A stretch of 64,000 bases of DNA from an uncultured Amylibacter sp. (GCA_943846615.1 OX044354.1:2187001-2251000), one strand, 5' to 3'; positions 51,771-60,594 are shown, numbered from the stretch's first letter. Notes: generated from the letters alone by a model not told the origin. Program-made: numbers and translations.

Positions 51771-52652
51771 TTATTCTTTTACTCCACCCATCATAATACC
51801 TTTGTTAAAGTACTTCTGAATGAACGGGTAGAAAATCAATACTGGAATGATCGAACAAACCATAATTGAAGACGTTACGGTTTCAAAAGAATAAGTTGCA
51901 TCAATAAGTGATTGCCCAAATTCTTCGTCATCTTGTAGTTCTGCGATAACTTGGCGCAGATAAACCTGTAGTGGAATTTTACCTTCATCCTTAAGCAATA
52001 CCATTGCCCAGAAGAAGCCGTTCCAACGTGCAACCATACAGAACAGTGTGATTGTTACGATCGCAGGTTTTGATAATGGTACAAATACCTTCCAAAGAAC
52101 TTGGAATTCATTTGCACCGTCCATACGTGCGGCTTCTTCGAATGACGACGGGATCGCCTCGAAGAAGTTACGTAGTAGGATGATGTTAAAGGCGTTACAG
52201 GCAAACGCGATGATCAGGCCAAAGTAGCTGTCCATCAGGCCCAAGTCACGCATGTTCAAGAAGAACGGGATCAGGCCCGCATTGAACCACATTGTAAACG
52301 CAACCATCAGGTTCCAGAAACGACGGCCAACAAGTTGGCGACGTGAAAGTGCATATGCACCTGGAATGATGATGATCAAACTGACAATTGTGCCGCCAAT
52401 CGTATAGATGAACGTGTTTACATATGACGACCAAAACAGCGGTTCTGACAAAACGCGTTCATAAGCGCCGATGGTGAAGCCAAGAGGGCGCCAAACGACG
52501 TTACCCGCCGCTGCTTCACTACCATTACTAAACGATACGGCAGTGATATAAATAAACGGATAAAGAGTTGAAATCGTAAATAACGCGATCAACACCATAT
52601 TGATCCGAACGAAGAACTTGTCGCCACGCGAGTAAAGATTCATATTTGTCAT
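51771..52652 (-). CDS. Alginate-type ABC importer, permease M2 (CarB/LplC type)
   Basis: A 293-residue CUT1 permease with six membrane segments and the EAA loop FEEAARMDGANEFQVLWKVF, then PLSKPAIVTITLF. It resembles the AlgM2/LplC subfamily that pairs with long binding proteins lacking a lipoprotein partner. It lies between binding-protein and M1 genes. Confidence 0.82.
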   Translation of the reverse strand: MTNMNLYSRGDKFFVRINMVLIALFTISTLYPFIYITAVSFSNGSEAAAGNVVWRPLGFTIGAYERVLSEPLFWSSYVNTFIYTIGGTIVSLIIIIPGAYALSRRQLVGRRFWNLMVAFTMWFNAGLIPFFLNMRDLGLMDSYFGLIIAFACNAFNIILLRNFFEAIPSSFEEAARMDGANEFQVLWKVFVPLSKPAIVTITLFCMVARWNGFFWAMVLLKDEGKIPLQVYLRQVIAELQDDEEFGQSLIDATYSFETVTSSIMVCSIIPVLIFYPFIQKYFNKGIMMGGVKE

Positions 52653-52663
52653 TGATCAGTTCC

Positions 52664-53590
52664 TTACCACAACGATGTACGCGAGTAGCGCTTTGAAATT
52701 GTATTGGCGGTCATCACGAGTACGAAAGCAACAGTCGCGTTAAACAAACCAGCAGCAGCGGCCAGATCATATTGCGCCCCTTGCAAACCTTGGCGATAGA
52801 TCAAGGTGTTGATAACATCACCTGTAGAATAGGTAGATGGTTGATAAAGTAGGATAATCAACTCAAAGCCGACCTCCAATAAGTTACCGATCCGAATGAT
52901 CAACATGATAATGATCGTTGGTAGGATCGCAGGTAATGTAATCTTCCACATCATCTGCCAGCGCGACGCGCCGTCAACAACCGCTGATTCATACAGTGAT
53001 GGGCTGACGCCGGCGATTGCCGCAAGGAATACGATGGAGGAGAAACCAGCCTCTTGCCAGATACCAGAACCAATGAAGATCGGCCTGAACCATTCAGGTT
53101 TAATCAAGAAGTAGATGGATTCGAAACCTAACCATTCAAGGAACGTGTTTACGATACCAGCTGAAGGCGAGAACGCCGTAATCACGATACCAGCGATAAT
53201 CACGGTGGAAATAAAGTGAGGTAAGTAAACGATTGTTTGTGCGGTTTTCTTAAAGACTTGGTTCGTGATCTCGTTAAACATCAAGGCCAAGATGATCGGC
53301 ATTGGGAAGCCAAAGCAAAGGCTTAGCATACTGATCATGAATGTGTTTTTTACCGCGCGAAGGAATTGGTCGCTGCCAAATAGGGTGTGGAAGTGTTCGA
53401 AGCCAACCCAAGGGCTGTTGGCAACGCCGCGAAAGATTGAGTAGTCTTTAAAAGCGATTTGTAGACCGTACATAGGTTTGTACAAGAATACGATGAACCA
53501 AATGATTGTCGGGGCAAGCATGACATAGATCTGCCACTCATTTCTGAGGTGCTCCTTAAGCCATGACATGCGATTTTGCATATTTTCCAT
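52664..53590 (-). CDS. Alginate-type ABC importer, permease M1 (LplB type)
   Basis: A 308-residue CUT1 permease with six membrane segments; the EAA loop is SLYESAVVDGASRWQMMWKI followed by TLPAILPTIIIML. AlgM1/LplB-like start (MLAPTIIWFIVFLYKPMYGL). The gene lies 11 bases upstream of the M2 gene. Confidence 0.82.
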   Translation of the reverse strand: MENMQNRMSWLKEHLRNEWQIYVMLAPTIIWFIVFLYKPMYGLQIAFKDYSIFRGVANSPWVGFEHFHTLFGSDQFLRAVKNTFMISMLSLCFGFPMPIILALMFNEITNQVFKKTAQTIVYLPHFISTVIIAGIVITAFSPSAGIVNTFLEWLGFESIYFLIKPEWFRPIFIGSGIWQEAGFSSIVFLAAIAGVSPSLYESAVVDGASRWQMMWKITLPAILPTIIIMLIIRIGNLLEVGFELIILLYQPSTYSTGDVINTLIYRQGLQGAQYDLAAAAGLFNATVAFVLVMTANTISKRYSRTSLW

Positions 53591-53602
53591 GTGTCCCTCT
53601 CC

Positions 53603-54709
53603 TTACGAATTCGTTGAAGTCGGGTGACCCATTGCAAGACCAGTTTCCTTGTCAAAAACTTTGATAAGGTCGGTGTTGATGGAAACGGTGGAAATATCTT
53701 CTAGGTGATCAATCGAGCCGTTCGTTTCTGCCTTAACCACGAATGGTGTGTTCGCGACCATTGCGTGAAGCAATGCTTCTGAGCCAAGAGTTTCAACCAA
53801 ATCAAGTTCAACAGGTAGATTGTTAAGCCCCTTAACTTTGCCAAGTTCGAAGTGCTCTGGGCGCAGGCCAACAACAACTGTCTTACCTTCGGCGCCTTCA
53901 AGTTCTTTTAACTTAGGAAGTTTGATTTTAGCACCGTCGATTTCGACGAAGTATCCAGTAGATGATTTTTGTACTTCTGCATCGATTTGGTTCATTGGCG
54001 GAGAGCCGATAAAGCCAGCAACGAATGTGTTTACTGGATTGTTGAACAATTCCATCGGCGTACCGATCTGCTCAATGCGGCCATCTTGCATAACAACGAT
54101 ACGATCGGCCAATGTCATCGCTTCGACTTGGTCGTGTGTCACGTAAATGCTGGTTACGCCTAAACGTTTGTGCAGGCGTTTGATTTCGGCGCGCATTTGA
54201 GTGCGCAATTTGGCGTCAAGATTTGATAGTGGTTCGTCGAACAAGAATACTTTGGGGTGGCGCACAATCGCGCGACCCATGGCAACACGTTGACGTTGAC
54301 CACCTGACAAATCCGCAGGGCGGCGTTCAAGATACTCTGTAAGGCCAAGAATTTCGGCAACTTCTTCCACAGACGCTTCGATGTTCGCCTTCTTCTCTTT
54401 GCGGATGCGTAAGCCGAAAGCGATGTTTTCATAAACGTTCAAGTGTGGGTAAAGGGCGTAGTTTTGGAAAACCATCGCAACATCGCGATCTTTGGGCGCG
54501 ATAGTGTTACACACACGACCGTCGATGGTAATTTCGCCACCAGTGATCTCTTCTAGACCAGCAACCATGCGTAATGTTGTCGATTTTGCACAGCCCGAAG
54601 GGCCAACCAAAACAACGAATTCTTTTTCCTCTACGACGAGATCGATTCCATGTACGACTTGCGTATTGCCATACTTTTTCACGATTTTCTTGAGTTCTAC
54701 ACCAGCCAA
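53603..54709 (-). CDS. Alginate-type ABC importer, ATPase (AlgS/UgpC/MsmK family)
   Basis: A 368-residue ATPase. Walker A GPSGCAKSTT has Ala where most relatives have GSGKST/GCGKST; signature LSGGQRQRVAMGRAI; Walker B VFLFDEPLSNLD; switch His in YVTHDQVEAM. The C-terminal 130 residues are the OB-type regulatory part (VVGLRPEHFELG). First gene of the operon leading to the lyase. Confidence 0.88.
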   Translation of the reverse strand: MAGVELKKIVKKYGNTQVVHGIDLVVEEKEFVVLVGPSGCAKSTTLRMVAGLEEITGGEITIDGRVCNTIAPKDRDVAMVFQNYALYPHLNVYENIAFGLRIRKEKKANIEASVEEVAEILGLTEYLERRPADLSGGQRQRVAMGRAIVRHPKVFLFDEPLSNLDAKLRTQMRAEIKRLHKRLGVTSIYVTHDQVEAMTLADRIVVMQDGRIEQIGTPMELFNNPVNTFVAGFIGSPPMNQIDAEVQKSSTGYFVEIDGAKIKLPKLKELEGAEGKTVVVGLRPEHFELGKVKGLNNLPVELDLVETLGSEALLHAMVANTPFVVKAETNGSIDHLEDISTVSINTDLIKVFDKETGLAMGHPTSTNS

Positions 54710-55055
54710 ATTCCCGTTCCTTCTCTATTCGGCGGAAATCGATCTCATACTGGGATGCCAGTACCTCCCGAATCGATTTTGCCCCTCGGTTCCATCTGGT
54801 ATACTAGTAAATGAACTAGTATGCTAGTCTTGAAGTTTACGAAAAAATTGTTTTACTGTGTGTTATGGGAATGCGTGTAATGGGAATGCAATTTATACAT
54901 GTTTCCGATACCTGGTTTCCCCCAAAAGCATCAAGTATGTGTTCGGGGGAAACGCACAAAAAACGTTTTGGCACCTTCGCGTGCGATGATGTTGCCTTAT
55001 GCGCTGGTTTTCTGGGTGTCGAATGTGTAAGTAGCGGCGAGGAAGGGTTGTTTTT
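54710..55055. other. Divergent control region of the alginate locus
   Basis: About 346 bases. Besides the operator at 54797-54828 it has two copies of ATGGGAATGC (about 54865-54890) of unknown meaning. Short frames here have no support. Confidence 0.5.
54797..54828. promoter_or_regulatory. Double palindromic operator before the alginate operon
   Basis: ATACTAGT (54801-54808) and ACTAGTAT (54815-54822) are perfect inverted arms around six bases. Within it lie two 10-base sites, TGGTATACTA (54798-54807) and TAGTATGCTA (54818-54827), like the TGGTATACCA site of UxuR/ExuR regulators. It lies 92 bases before the ATPase start and 230 before the GntR gene. Confidence 0.6.
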
Positions 55056-55739
55056 ATGGTAAATGTGACACAAGCAAACGGGCGCAGCACAAGTGTTGAT
55101 GTTGTTTTTGATCACTTGTACGAAGCAATTGTTTCTTTGGAATTGTTACCTGGTGCGAAAATTTCCGAAGCGGAGATAGCCTCGCAATTCGGTGTTTCAC
55201 GCCAACCGGTTCGTGATGCATTCAGCCGCCTTGCGAATTTAAATTTATTGCTGATTCGCCCTCAACGTGCCACCGAAGTTAGACGATTTTCATCAAAAGA
55301 AATCGAAAAATCGCGTTTCGTTCGTGCCGCCGTCGAAGCAGAAGTGTTGCGACGCGCCGCCAAAGAATACACCGATGATGACGCACCTGTTTTGGAAGCA
55401 TGCCTTGAAAAACAGAGAAAAGCCTTGGGCGCGCGTGACTATGAACGTTTTGGTGAGTTGGATTACGAATTCCACAGAACATTGTGCGAAATTGCCAATG
55501 TGGATTTTGCATTCGACGTGATTGCAACTGAAAAAGCGAATGTTGACCGATTGTGTATGTTGGGCCTTTCAAAAGAGGACCGGATTGAAGAATTGGTCGG
55601 GGATCACGTTGAAATTGTAAAAATGATCCAATCGCGCGACAGTGAAGGTGCTGTTGCCGTTGGCATGAAACATCTCGGCCGTTTGGATGCAACAATCGAG
55701 GGTATTTCGGAACTTAATCCAGGTTATTTTGAAGCATAG
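55056..55739 (+). CDS. GntR-family (FCD) transcriptional regulator, probable uronate repressor
   Basis: A 227-residue regulator. The N-terminal winged helix has EAEIASQFGVSRQPVRDAF and a LLLIRPQRATEV wing. The C-terminal FCD domain has metal-type residues in ELDYEFHRTLCEIAN, DHVEIVKMIQ and KHLGRLDATI. FCD proteins of the UxuR/ExuR branch sense uronates or KDG-like acids. Divergent from the alginate operon, whose control region holds TGGTATAC-type palindromes; I infer that it represses the locus until a breakdown product binds. Confidence 0.82.
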   Translation: MVNVTQANGRSTSVDVVFDHLYEAIVSLELLPGAKISEAEIASQFGVSRQPVRDAFSRLANLNLLLIRPQRATEVRRFSSKEIEKSRFVRAAVEAEVLRRAAKEYTDDDAPVLEACLEKQRKALGARDYERFGELDYEFHRTLCEIANVDFAFDVIATEKANVDRLCMLGLSKEDRIEELVGDHVEIVKMIQSRDSEGAVAVGMKHLGRLDATIEGISELNPGYFEA

Positions 55740-55776
55740 GTGCCCGACGTTCCTCTGGTAGAAATTTTATTAAAAT

Positions 55777-55791
55777 TTAAGTATTACTTAA
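55777..55791. promoter_or_regulatory. Palindrome upstream of the cytochrome cluster
   Basis: TTAAGTA and TACTTAA flank a single T, a perfect 15-base palindrome 82 bases before the pentaheme gene. No FNR-type TTGAT-N4-ATCAA site is visible nearby. Possible operator of unknown regulator; the A+T-rich surroundings make chance possible. Confidence 0.35.
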
Positions 55792-55873
55792 GATTAATAA
55801 TACATTAACCTTCGGCTCTTACTTTTTAGCTCAAACGTTAAGCACTTTTCATGTGCGAATTTAGGTTGAGAGC

Positions 55874-56560
55874 TTGAATATGCATATTAAAATTACGCCG
55901 GATAGAATTCGCATTTTTGCATTGTTGCTGATGATCCCTTTTGCGGTTGGCGCTGTTGCGGTCTTGGCGAAGCCATCGTTTCAAGAAGTGCTGGCACATG
56001 GACCAATCCAAGCGGGGCACGAAAATGTGCAGTGTACGGACTGTCATCGACGTGATGACGCCACATTGCGCCAGCAAATTCAGGCGAATTTACATTATGC
56101 ACTGGGAAACCGCGAAAATAGCGTTGATTTTGGGTATCTTCCCGTCACCTCCAGCGATTGCTTGGATTGCCATGAACGTCCAAATGAACGTCACCCAATT
56201 TACCGCTTTCGTGAGCCGCGATTTGCGGAGGCAGTCGAGGTTGTTAACGCCACGTCTTGTATGGGGTGTCATACAGAACACACAGATCAGCGGAGCTTTT
56301 CCGATGTGCGGGTCTGTGCTGCATGTCATGGTGAGTTAAATTTGGTGAACGACCCGGTAGATGTTTCCCACGAAACATTGGTGCGTGAGAAACAATGGCA
56401 AACCTGTCTAGGGTGTCATGATTTTCATGGCAATCATACCTACAAAGCACCAAAATTGATGGTAGAGGCGGTACCCGTTCAAGATATCGAAGATTACTTG
56501 GCGGCAGGCGACAGTCCTTATGGCACCGAAAAAATATATAAAGCGGAGACAAGTCGATGA
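55874..56560 (+). CDS. Pentaheme c-type cytochrome, membrane-anchored or periplasmic
   Basis: A 228-residue protein (start 55874 or the internal ATG 6 bases on). Residues 13-32 are one hydrophobic segment, a signal or anchor. Five CxxCH heme sites follow: CTDCH (54-58), CLDCH (96-100), CMGCH (129-133), CAACH (148-152) and CLGCH (178-182), with extra histidines (HTEHTD, HDFHGNH) that can act as second ligands. The spacing fits the cytochrome c3/NapC-NrfB superfamily but no exact family. ATGA overlap with the next gene. It should carry electrons in the periplasm. Confidence 0.78.
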   Translation: MNMHIKITPDRIRIFALLLMIPFAVGAVAVLAKPSFQEVLAHGPIQAGHENVQCTDCHRRDDATLRQQIQANLHYALGNRENSVDFGYLPVTSSDCLDCHERPNERHPIYRFREPRFAEAVEVVNATSCMGCHTEHTDQRSFSDVRVCAACHGELNLVNDPVDVSHETLVREKQWQTCLGCHDFHGNHTYKAPKLMVEAVPVQDIEDYLAAGDSPYGTEKIYKAETSR

Positions 56561-57408
56561 TTTTTCGTATCGTATTAACAGGTTTTTTTGCGTGCACAGG
56601 AATTTACCTATTTGCCAGCGCGCCCGAACCTCTGCCCGATAAAGCGGCGTTGTTTAATGACAGCAGGTCAATTCATGTTGGTAATATGTTTAATGCGGTG
56701 AATGCAGTTAATCATGCCGCGCGCGCTATTTATACCGAACGTATTGTTGGCGTTGGAATGAAACGAGGTCTGAAATTTGGCGAGGACTGGGCCGAGCCAG
56801 ACGTTGAGAAAGGGCCATTACCCGCGTTATTTTTACGATTAGTTGCTGGACGTATGGAAGGGAAGCCATCGCGATTGGGACTTTACTTGGGGTCAGATGA
56901 GCCCATCAACAAATCTAACTTGTTTGATACGGCCCAGGCAGTTTCGTTTGAGGAGATGAAGGCCACCAAAAGTGCGGTGATTATGCCAGTTGAAACTGTG
57001 GGTTATGTAGGCATGTATCCGGATGTTGCATCGGCCGCGCCATGTGTGACATGCCACAATGATCATCCCGATAGTCCGAAAAAAGATTGGGAATTGAATG
57101 ATATTATGGGTGCGACGACATGGACGTATCCAACTGAAAAACTGGGTGCGGATGCGTATCTAAGTACGACCGAAGAGTTGTTCCAGTCCGTTGAAGAGGC
57201 ATATGGGATGTATATTGATAAGGTTGCGGTTTTTAATCCTGATATCGAAATTGGGAGTGTATGGCCCGATGCGCAAAAGCTGGCGTTACCGGATCGCCAA
57301 ACATTTATGGCTGCGGTGCGTCAACGGGCATCCATGACGGTTGTTGAAGAATTGGTTCTGATCAATCCTTTGGATCCTAGCGAAAAAGCCAAGGAAATAT
57401 TCAAATGA
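56557..57408 (+). CDS. Tll0287-like c-type heme protein
   Basis: A 283-residue exported protein with an N-terminal hydrophobic segment. One heme site CVTCHNDHPDSPKKDWE (Cys163, Cys166, His167) lies in the arrangement of Tll0287-like/DUF3365 heme domains, followed by NDIMGATTWTYP. Such domains often form redox sensors or short electron wires. It overlaps both neighbours by 4 bases, so the three products are probably made in fixed ratio. Confidence 0.75.
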   Translation: MIFRIVLTGFFACTGIYLFASAPEPLPDKAALFNDSRSIHVGNMFNAVNAVNHAARAIYTERIVGVGMKRGLKFGEDWAEPDVEKGPLPALFLRLVAGRMEGKPSRLGLYLGSDEPINKSNLFDTAQAVSFEEMKATKSAVIMPVETVGYVGMYPDVASAAPCVTCHNDHPDSPKKDWELNDIMGATTWTYPTEKLGADAYLSTTEELFQSVEEAYGMYIDKVAVFNPDIEIGSVWPDAQKLALPDRQTFMAAVRQRASMTVVEELVLINPLDPSEKAKEIFK

Positions 57409-57890
57409 GTGCGATCGCAGAGCGTTTCCGTAAGAACCCTTATGTCGGTTGGGGATTGCTGGCCCTGTGTCTGGCGGTTGCCGCTATCGTTTCAAATGTT
57501 CAGTTTCTAATACTGCCAGCGCCGCGCAATTTTGTTTGGTTGGTTGTGACCGGTATTTCGTTACTGTCGGCGTTGGGTTTCCAATGGTATTTATTACGCA
57601 AACGTTGGCTGAAAACGATGACGCGATTTGATTTAGTTATGCACCGTTGGACTGGCGTGCTGGCGACCTTTTTCTTCGCGCTTCATGCCGCGCGGGTTGG
57701 GCATTCGTGGATGATCGTTTTGACAATTGTGTTCGTGCTGACCGCATTGACGGGATTGATGAACAAAGAAGTTATGAAATATCCGCAGCGTTGGATGTAT
57801 CTGTTGTGGCTTGGTTTACATGTCAGCTTGTCCACGATCATGGTGCCGATGATTGCGGTGCATGTTTGGGTTGCTTTGGCGTACCAATAG
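57405..57890 (+). CDS. Four-helix membrane protein, predicted di-heme cytochrome b
   Basis: A 161-residue protein with about four membrane helices (15-35, 42-63, 75-115 with a turn, 130-158). His80 and His94 on one helix and His139 and His153 on another are each 14 residues apart, the same spacing as the heme ligands of cytochrome b in the bc1 complex. I infer two stacked b hemes across the membrane. His100 is extra. No family name comes to mind; ferric-reductase-like or cytochrome b561-like folds are the nearest. It would pass electrons between quinol and the periplasmic hemes of its neighbours. Confidence 0.6.
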   Translation: MSAIAERFRKNPYVGWGLLALCLAVAAIVSNVQFLILPAPRNFVWLVVTGISLLSALGFQWYLLRKRWLKTMTRFDLVMHRWTGVLATFFFALHAARVGHSWMIVLTIVFVLTALTGLMNKEVMKYPQRWMYLLWLGLHVSLSTIMVPMIAVHVWVALAYQ

Positions 57891-57896
57891 GTGGTT

Positions 57897-58034
57897 TTAG
57901 TCGTCCAGCAAAATACGCGCGGCGTTGCCTTGGTCATCGTCGTATTGATCAGAGCGCACTGTCCATAGAAAGGCGGCCAATCCCACGCCACCCAAAATGA
58001 GGGACACTGGGATCAAAATTACCAAAATATTCAT
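57897..58034 (-). CDS. ccoS: cbb3 oxidase assembly protein CcoS
   Basis: A 45-residue single-helix protein starting MNILVILIPVSLILGG, followed by FLWTVRSDQYDDDQGNAARI, the CcoS pattern. CcoS is needed to insert heme and copper into the cbb3 oxidase. Its start overlaps the ccoI stop by one base; the open frame upstream belongs to shadow sequence. Confidence 0.85.
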   Translation of the reverse strand: MNILVILIPVSLILGGVGLAAFLWTVRSDQYDDDQGNAARILLDD

Positions 58035-60148
58035 TACAAATACCTCATGCGTTGAGAGTTTAGTATAACTGTAATCGACGACAATGACATGGCCAATGCC
58101 GCCGCCAATGGTGTCGCAAAACCGGCAAGCGCGAAGGGTACCGCGATACAATTATACAGAGCGGCAATTGCAAAGTTCTGCTTCGAGAGTGTTCTCGCGG
58201 CTTTGGCAACATGAAGCACGGTTGGTAGATCGGCGAAGCTGTCTTTCAGTAATACAATGTCGGCCGCATTTCGCGATGCTTCTAATGCTGTTGACGGGGC
58301 GATAGAGGCGTGTGCGACAGCCAGTGCGGCCGTGTCGTTCAACCCATCACCAACCATAAGCGTGTGCTGACCTGCTTGTTTCAGAGCAGTTAGATGTTCA
58401 ATTTTGTCAGTAGATGTCGCTTTTGCGATTACTTTTAGACCTAAGGTGTCCGCAACCCTTTGTGCAGGCTCTTTGGCGTCGCCAGTCAAAATTTCACTGT
58501 GGATTTCGAAATTCCGCAGGGCATCAACAACACCTTCGCGGATGGTTTCGTTGAAATGTATCCGTTTTGCGGGGCGTCTGCCTATTCGCAACCCCAGTCC
58601 ATCGAACTGCCCGTTTAGCCAAGCACCTTGACCAAGGCGCACGGGCTGTCCGTTCCAGAAAGCTTTTACCCCTTTGCCAGGAATTTCTTCAATCTCAGAA
58701 AGAGGTGCGGCAGTTTCAGTTTGTAAACGATTGCTGACCGCGCGTGACAGAGGATGATGGGATGCTTGGGCCAGGGTGAGTGCGATTGATTTTTCGTCGG
58801 CTGAGAAACCTGAAAAACTCGGTAAAGATGCCTGTGTCAGGGTGCCCGTTTTATCGAACACGATATTGTCGATTTCGGCCATCCGTTCCAATGCCGTGGC
58901 ATGTTTTACCAAGAATCCCAGCGAAAATAGGCGGCTGATTGCGGCAGTGGTAACGGCAGGAACAGCCAAACCCAATGCGCATGGGCAGGTGATGATTAAA
59001 ACTGCGATTGCGATATTTAGGGAAAGACGAAAGTCGCCTGTCGCAAGAAACCATCCCAAGAAAGCAAACAAGGCCAGTAGGTGAACCGCAGGTGCGTAAA
59101 TTTGTGCGGCGCGATCAGCCAGAGTTGTGTATTGATTACGCCCGTTTTCTGCGAGATCTACCAATGCGGCCATTCTGCGAAGGCTGGTGTTTTCACCGAC
59201 CGAGGTTGCGCTCAATTCGAAGGGTGCACCGACGTTGATTTCGCCTGCACTTACGGTGTCATTTACGTTGATAGCGCTGGCGGAGCTCTCGCCTGTAAGG
59301 ATTGATCGATCCAAAAATGCAGATTCCGACAATAAAATACCATCGACGGGGACACCTGCACCTGTTGGCACCATGATTTGATCGCCAACTTTTACGGATG
59401 TGGCTTGAATGGTTTCAAGTTTACCGTTTTTTATGCGCTGTGTCGTGTGCACTTCTAGGGCGGTTAATTCCTTGGCGGCGGATCGTGCGGCGCTACGCGT
59501 TTGGTGGTCTAAATAGCGCCCAATCAGCAAAAAGAAAGTTAGCGAAAGGGCTGCATCGAAATATGCGTGGTCTCCACCGTTTAGAGATTCATACAATGAC
59601 ATAATTGCGGCCAGAAGGATCGCCAGCGAAATTGGCACGTCCATATTCAGGCGCCGAACACGTAATGCTGACCATGCGTTTTGAAAAAATGGTTGACCAG
59701 AATAGGTGATGACAGGCAGGCTGATACAGGCGGAAATTAGGTGGAACAAATCGCGAGTTGCATCGGTTGCACCCGACCAGACGGCGACAGATAACAGCAT
59801 TACATTCATCATGGCAAAACCCGCCACAGCCATGCGTGTTAACAATGCGCGGCCCGTTGCATCGGGTTTGTTGCCCTGATCCGATTGGTTGAGGTAGTAG
59901 GCCTCGAAACCCAAATCCTTCAACGCGGCAAGAACACGATCGGGATCAACTGTGCCTTCGACGATTAAGCGTTTCAGCGAAAGGTTTACACGGGCGAAGT
60001 TCACACCCTTTAGCGTATTTAATTCACGTTCAATTTTGCCAATACATGCGGCGCAATGAATTGTGGGTAACGAGAATTGCAAGCCTGCACCTGTAGAAAC
60101 TTGTTGGGCCATTGGCGCGACGGCGCATGCAGGGCAGGCGGCGGTCAT
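58034..60148 (-). CDS. ccoI: Copper-exporting P1B ATPase of cbb3 assembly
   Basis: A 704-residue P1B ATPase. It has an N-terminal CPAC (5-8), one HMA domain with HCAACIGKIE (31-40), membrane helix motif TCPCALGLAVP, phosphorylation site DKTGTLT, SHHPLSRA, and GDGLNDTAAL. CcoI/FixI moves copper to the periplasmic side for assembly of the cbb3 oxidase. It overlaps ccoH by 4 bases and ccoS by one. Confidence 0.92.
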   Translation of the reverse strand: MTAACPACAVAPMAQQVSTGAGLQFSLPTIHCAACIGKIERELNTLKGVNFARVNLSLKRLIVEGTVDPDRVLAALKDLGFEAYYLNQSDQGNKPDATGRALLTRMAVAGFAMMNVMLLSVAVWSGATDATRDLFHLISACISLPVITYSGQPFFQNAWSALRVRRLNMDVPISLAILLAAIMSLYESLNGGDHAYFDAALSLTFFLLIGRYLDHQTRSAARSAAKELTALEVHTTQRIKNGKLETIQATSVKVGDQIMVPTGAGVPVDGILLSESAFLDRSILTGESSASAINVNDTVSAGEINVGAPFELSATSVGENTSLRRMAALVDLAENGRNQYTTLADRAAQIYAPAVHLLALFAFLGWFLATGDFRLSLNIAIAVLIITCPCALGLAVPAVTTAAISRLFSLGFLVKHATALERMAEIDNIVFDKTGTLTQASLPSFSGFSADEKSIALTLAQASHHPLSRAVSNRLQTETAAPLSEIEEIPGKGVKAFWNGQPVRLGQGAWLNGQFDGLGLRIGRRPAKRIHFNETIREGVVDALRNFEIHSEILTGDAKEPAQRVADTLGLKVIAKATSTDKIEHLTALKQAGQHTLMVGDGLNDTAALAVAHASIAPSTALEASRNAADIVLLKDSFADLPTVLHVAKAARTLSKQNFAIAALYNCIAVPFALAGFATPLAAALAMSLSSITVILNSQRMRYL

Positions 60149-60594
60149 TGGATTGTCTCTACGATTATGCGTTGCTGGAACTTTGTTCCGTCAATTGATT
60201 GCGCCTTTAGCCGAAGGTTCCAGTTTCCTGCACCACCCGCGACCTGTGCACGCAAGGCTCGGCCATCAAATGAAAAGTCGGGGAATTGATCTTGGGAAAC
60301 ATTGGTCGCCCGACCAAAGATGGCGGCGTCAATTTTGGGGGATATTGGTTTGCCGTTTTCCAAAATCTGCAACACCAAATCATCTCCCGCGAGGGTCGCT
60401 GAAACATCCCATCCTAAGGCCAGTTGAGCCGTGCGGTCGCGATCAAACCCTTGGCTGGCAACATAAGAATTTTTCACCTCTAACCCAGGAAATGTACGCA
60501 CCGCGTTGAACGCAAGTGTTAGGTTCACGGCGATAATAATACCGAATGCCACGAAAAATGTGGCAAAGACGTGCCATCCTTTTATCTCGGTCAT
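60145..60594 (-). CDS. ccoH: cbb3 assembly protein CcoH (FixH)
   Basis: A 149-residue protein with one N-terminal membrane helix (GWHVFATFFVAFGIIIAVNL) and a periplasmic beta-rich part (NSYVASQGFDRDRTAQLALG, LRLKAQSIDGTKFQQRII). This is the FixH pattern. It overlaps ccoG and ccoI by 4 bases each. Confidence 0.88.
   Translation of the reverse strand: MTEIKGWHVFATFFVAFGIIIAVNLTLAFNAVRTFPGLEVKNSYVASQGFDRDRTAQLALGWDVSATLAGDDLVLQILENGKPISPKIDAAIFGRATNVSQDQFPDFSFDGRALRAQVAGGAGNWNLRLKAQSIDGTKFQQRIIVETIQ

Noticed and set aside
54865-55062. 65-residue frame before the GntR gene
   Set aside because: Starts in a short direct repeat, lacks family features and overlaps the GntR start. It more likely belongs to the control region.
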